Assembly: GCF_003610295.1 (NCBI RefSeq) | Contig: NZ_RAPV01000001.1 | Span: forward strand, 5,890,001 to 5,954,000 | Reading direction: 5' to 3' | DNA: 64,000 nt | DNA from: Paraburkholderia sp. BL23I1N1 | Lineage (GTDB): Bacteria > Pseudomonadota > Gammaproteobacteria > Burkholderiales > Burkholderiaceae | Part shown: one piece after another, positions 63,101 through 64,000 of the stretch | Numbering within the stretch: the first letter of the stretch is position 1 | Layout: the number at the start of each line of letters is the position of its first letter | Notes under the pieces: model-generated | Told to the model about the DNA's origin: nothing | Seen by the model: only the letters and a program-made list of their open reading frames with translations | Databases searched by the model: none | Position numbers and translations under genes: made by a program

Positions 63101-64000
63101 GCGTATGCGGTGGTGATCCAGCCGGCCAGCGTCGAAGTCAACAAGGTGTGGAACGCACAGGTCTATCAGACCTTCCAGAACTCGCTCGCGAACAAGTATC
63201 CGTTTGCAAGCGACGCGAAGGTCGAAGCCGGCGCCGGTGAAATCGGCCAGGTGTTCGGGCCGGATGGCGCGATCGCCAAGTTCGTCGGCACCACGCTCGG
63301 GCCGCTCGCGGTGCGCCGCGGCGACACGCTGACCTCGCGCACGTGGGGCGACATGGGTCTCGCGCTGACGCCCGACTTCACCAGCGGCTTCGCACGCTGG
63401 GTGGCACCGCTCGCAGGGGGAGCCGCGAGCTCGTCGGGCCAAAGCTCGGCTGAGCCGCAGACCGTGTTCCAGATCCTGCCGCAGCCGAGCAGCGGCACCA
63501 CGGAATACACGCTCGCAATCGACGGCCAGCAAATGCGTTACCGCAATACGCCACCGCAGTGGACCAACTTCGTGTGGCCGAATCCGTCGGGTTCGCCTGG
63601 TGCAACACTGAATGCGACGACCTTCGACGGCCGCACGCTGCAGCTGGTCAACGAGCCGGGCCGCTACGGTCTGGAGAAGCTGATCAACTCGGCGCAACGC
63701 AAGCGCCGTCCGGACGGCACCTTCGACCTGTCGTGGACGCAAGGCAACGTGACGGTGGCGGTCAGCATGCGCATCATCAGCACGTCGCAGGCCTCGGGCG
63801 GCAGCAGCGACGCGCCGCAACAGCAAAGCCTGCGCGGGTTGCGCCTGCCTTCCTCGGTGGCGGATGTGAGCGCTGCGGCGAACTCGGTCAATGCGACGGC
63901 TGCGGGTGGAGCGGTTATTAGCGGACCAACGGCACCAACAGGAACAGCGGGCACCACGCCTGCTGTCGCACCGGCCTCGCCGGCGGCACGGCCCGCGACG
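60119..64000 (+). CDS. tssM: Type VI secretion system inner membrane protein TssM (IcmF), 5' part
   Basis: This reading frame is open from the ATG at 60119 to the end of the window (1,294 codons, no stop), so the gene is cut by the window edge. TssM is the membrane-complex component that spans inner membrane and periplasm with TssJ and TssL. Two N-terminal membrane segments (SIIGLLALAAVLFIGAD and IVLGAVIALWLLLWVV) precede a cytoplasmic NTPase domain with Walker A GNPAAGKSS near residues 133-141 and DTAGRYSVHEED; a third span (FFGFVAVLALALGGWTWSTI) precedes the large periplasmic domain. A 1,186-codon antisense frame over the same DNA is a compositional shadow. Confidence 0.93.
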   Translation, partial: MRRILNVLTHTRTLSIIGLLALAAVLFIGADTLQIDMMWPAIVLGAVIALWLLLWVVRRLRARRANDKLGEMLEQQAEKQTETGPAPTPARQAELDVLRTRLVDAVKTIKTSKIGQMSGGSALYELPWYIVIGNPAAGKSSAVLNSGLQFPFAEKNNAVIHGIGGTRNCDWFFTTEGILLDTAGRYSVHEEDRTEWLGFLGLLKRFRPKAPINGIIVTASIAELTSSKPEFAINLAKNLRQRVQELTEKLEVFAPVYVMFTKADLITGFTEFFSGSERHEYDRVWGATLPYEPDEKRDVVGLFDEHFEELYDGLKEISVAQMSISRGNKLSPGQLSFPLEFSTIKPALRAFLATLFETNPFQHKPIFRGFYFTSALQEGETNSAAATRIANRFGLSADSLPKPHSAFSKNGFFLRDLFSKVIFADRQTVKQFASPAKTRMRYATFFGFVAVLALALGGWTWSTIGNQQLADNVKADLDNVVRLQQNRNDLQSRLQAMDILEDRIDQLEQFRRDKPLAVSLGLYQGDRLEQHLLTEYYNGVRQILLDPVSQNLASFLKDVNAHPDQLAPLNRNPDAAAPIPVSAHNAMATNGQGGLYSDASPTNVEDAYNALKTYLMLSDKRHVETAHLTDQVARFWRGWLETNRGNMPRDEMIRSAERMITFYLSRVSDNDWPMIDQNLGLVDQTRENLRRVVRGMPARQRVYEEIKARASTRFAPMTIARIVGENNTALVAGSYAIPGTFTREAWFQYVQPAIRDAATKELQAKDWVLNTSAHDDLTLEGSPEQIQKALVAMYKTEYAMHWQKFMQGIAVQSFGSFGQAVDAMNRLGDPQDSPIRKVLETAYDQTSWDNPSLFNANLKRAQTGVTSWFKNWFSRAPTGQINANIDINGNPVEVPMGPIGQEFSALGRIVVSGDNGSMLKGYMDTLSKVRTRFNVIKNQGDPGPGARQLMQQTLDGNGSELADSLKYVDEQMLTGLTDSQRKALRPLLVRPLMAAYAVVIQPASVEVNKVWNAQVYQTFQNSLANKYPFASDAKVEAGAGEIGQVFGPDGAIAKFVGTTLGPLAVRRGDTLTSRTWGDMGLALTPDFTSGFARWVAPLAGGAASSSGQSSAEPQTVFQILPQPSSGTTEYTLAIDGQQMRYRNTPPQWTNFVWPNPSGSPGATLNATTFDGRTLQLVNEPGRYGLEKLINSAQRKRRPDGTFDLSWTQGNVTVAVSMRIISTSQASGGSSDAPQQQSLRGLRLPSSVADVSAAANSVNATAAGGAVISGPTAPTGTAGTTPAVAPASPAARPAT

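Noticed and set aside
60266..63826. Very long minus-strand open frame of 1,186 codons
   Set aside because: It lies antisense to tssM, whose domains are clear. The translation is rich in Arg, His and Ala with no family features, as expected for a high-GC shadow.

Overview
The window looks like a chromosomal segment from a Burkholderiaceae bacterium, most likely Paraburkholderia. The evidence is uniformly high GC, strongly GC-biased third codon positions, a trimeric Gram-negative porin, two DUF3331 proteins (as I recall, a largely Burkholderia-restricted family), a B12-dependent class II ribonucleotide reductase, the start of a type VI secretion locus, and a palindromic intergenic repeat of a kind I associate with Paraburkholderia. 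No rRNA, tRNA, CRISPR array, insertion sequence or prophage was seen.

Layout. 12-4860 (minus): translationally coupled three-subunit molybdenum hydroxylase (MoCo subunit, 2Fe-2S subunit, triheme cytochrome c). 5264-8624: frameshifted DeoR-type regulator divergent from a Nudix hydrolase, a small membrane protein and a porin. 9158-12369: OpgC-family membrane protein, secreted esterase, AI-2E-family permease. 12712-17830: nrdJ between two DUF3331 proteins, then a secreted metallo-beta-lactamase-fold hydrolase and a BON-domain protein. 18012-24082 (minus): operon of three SPFH (HflK/HflC-like) proteins and a P1B-type metal ATPase.

24357-34443 (minus) is a nearly complete sulfolactate module: SuyAB (sulfolactate to pyruvate plus sulfite), a DctA-type carrier, SlcC and ComC (interconverting the sulfolactate enantiomers through sulfopyruvate) and SoeABC (cytoplasmic sulfite oxidation to sulfate). 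Divergent from it, 35079-38738 encodes a taurine/sulfonate-type ABC transporter and a LysR regulator. 38660-43435 (minus) encodes a six-gene operon that combines a complete succinate dehydrogenase/fumarate reductase-like complex with a two-subunit class I fumarase-like hydratase. It is followed by a GntR/UTRA regulator with a perfect inverted-repeat operator candidate and a 2-hydroxyacid dehydrogenase. The dehydrogenase flavoprotein lacks the histidine that normally binds FAD covalently, so this operon is a good candidate for an undescribed pathway that dehydrogenates and then hydrates a substituted succinate.

45767-53142: tandem-PAS diguanylate cyclase, small monooxygenase-like, VOC and PhnA proteins, a two-component system, a DUF5666-like secreted protein with a 3' frameshift, and a cytochrome b/molybdoenzyme pair. 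53174-57318: AraC regulator, zinc alcohol dehydrogenase, a ~550 bp palindromic element, and a LysR gene. Strand composition flips sharply across the palindrome, even at third codon positions of the flanking genes. 57915-64000: Ala-rich membrane protein, a TagX-like M15 peptidase and the 5' part of tssM, which runs off the window; this is the edge of a type VI secretion cluster.
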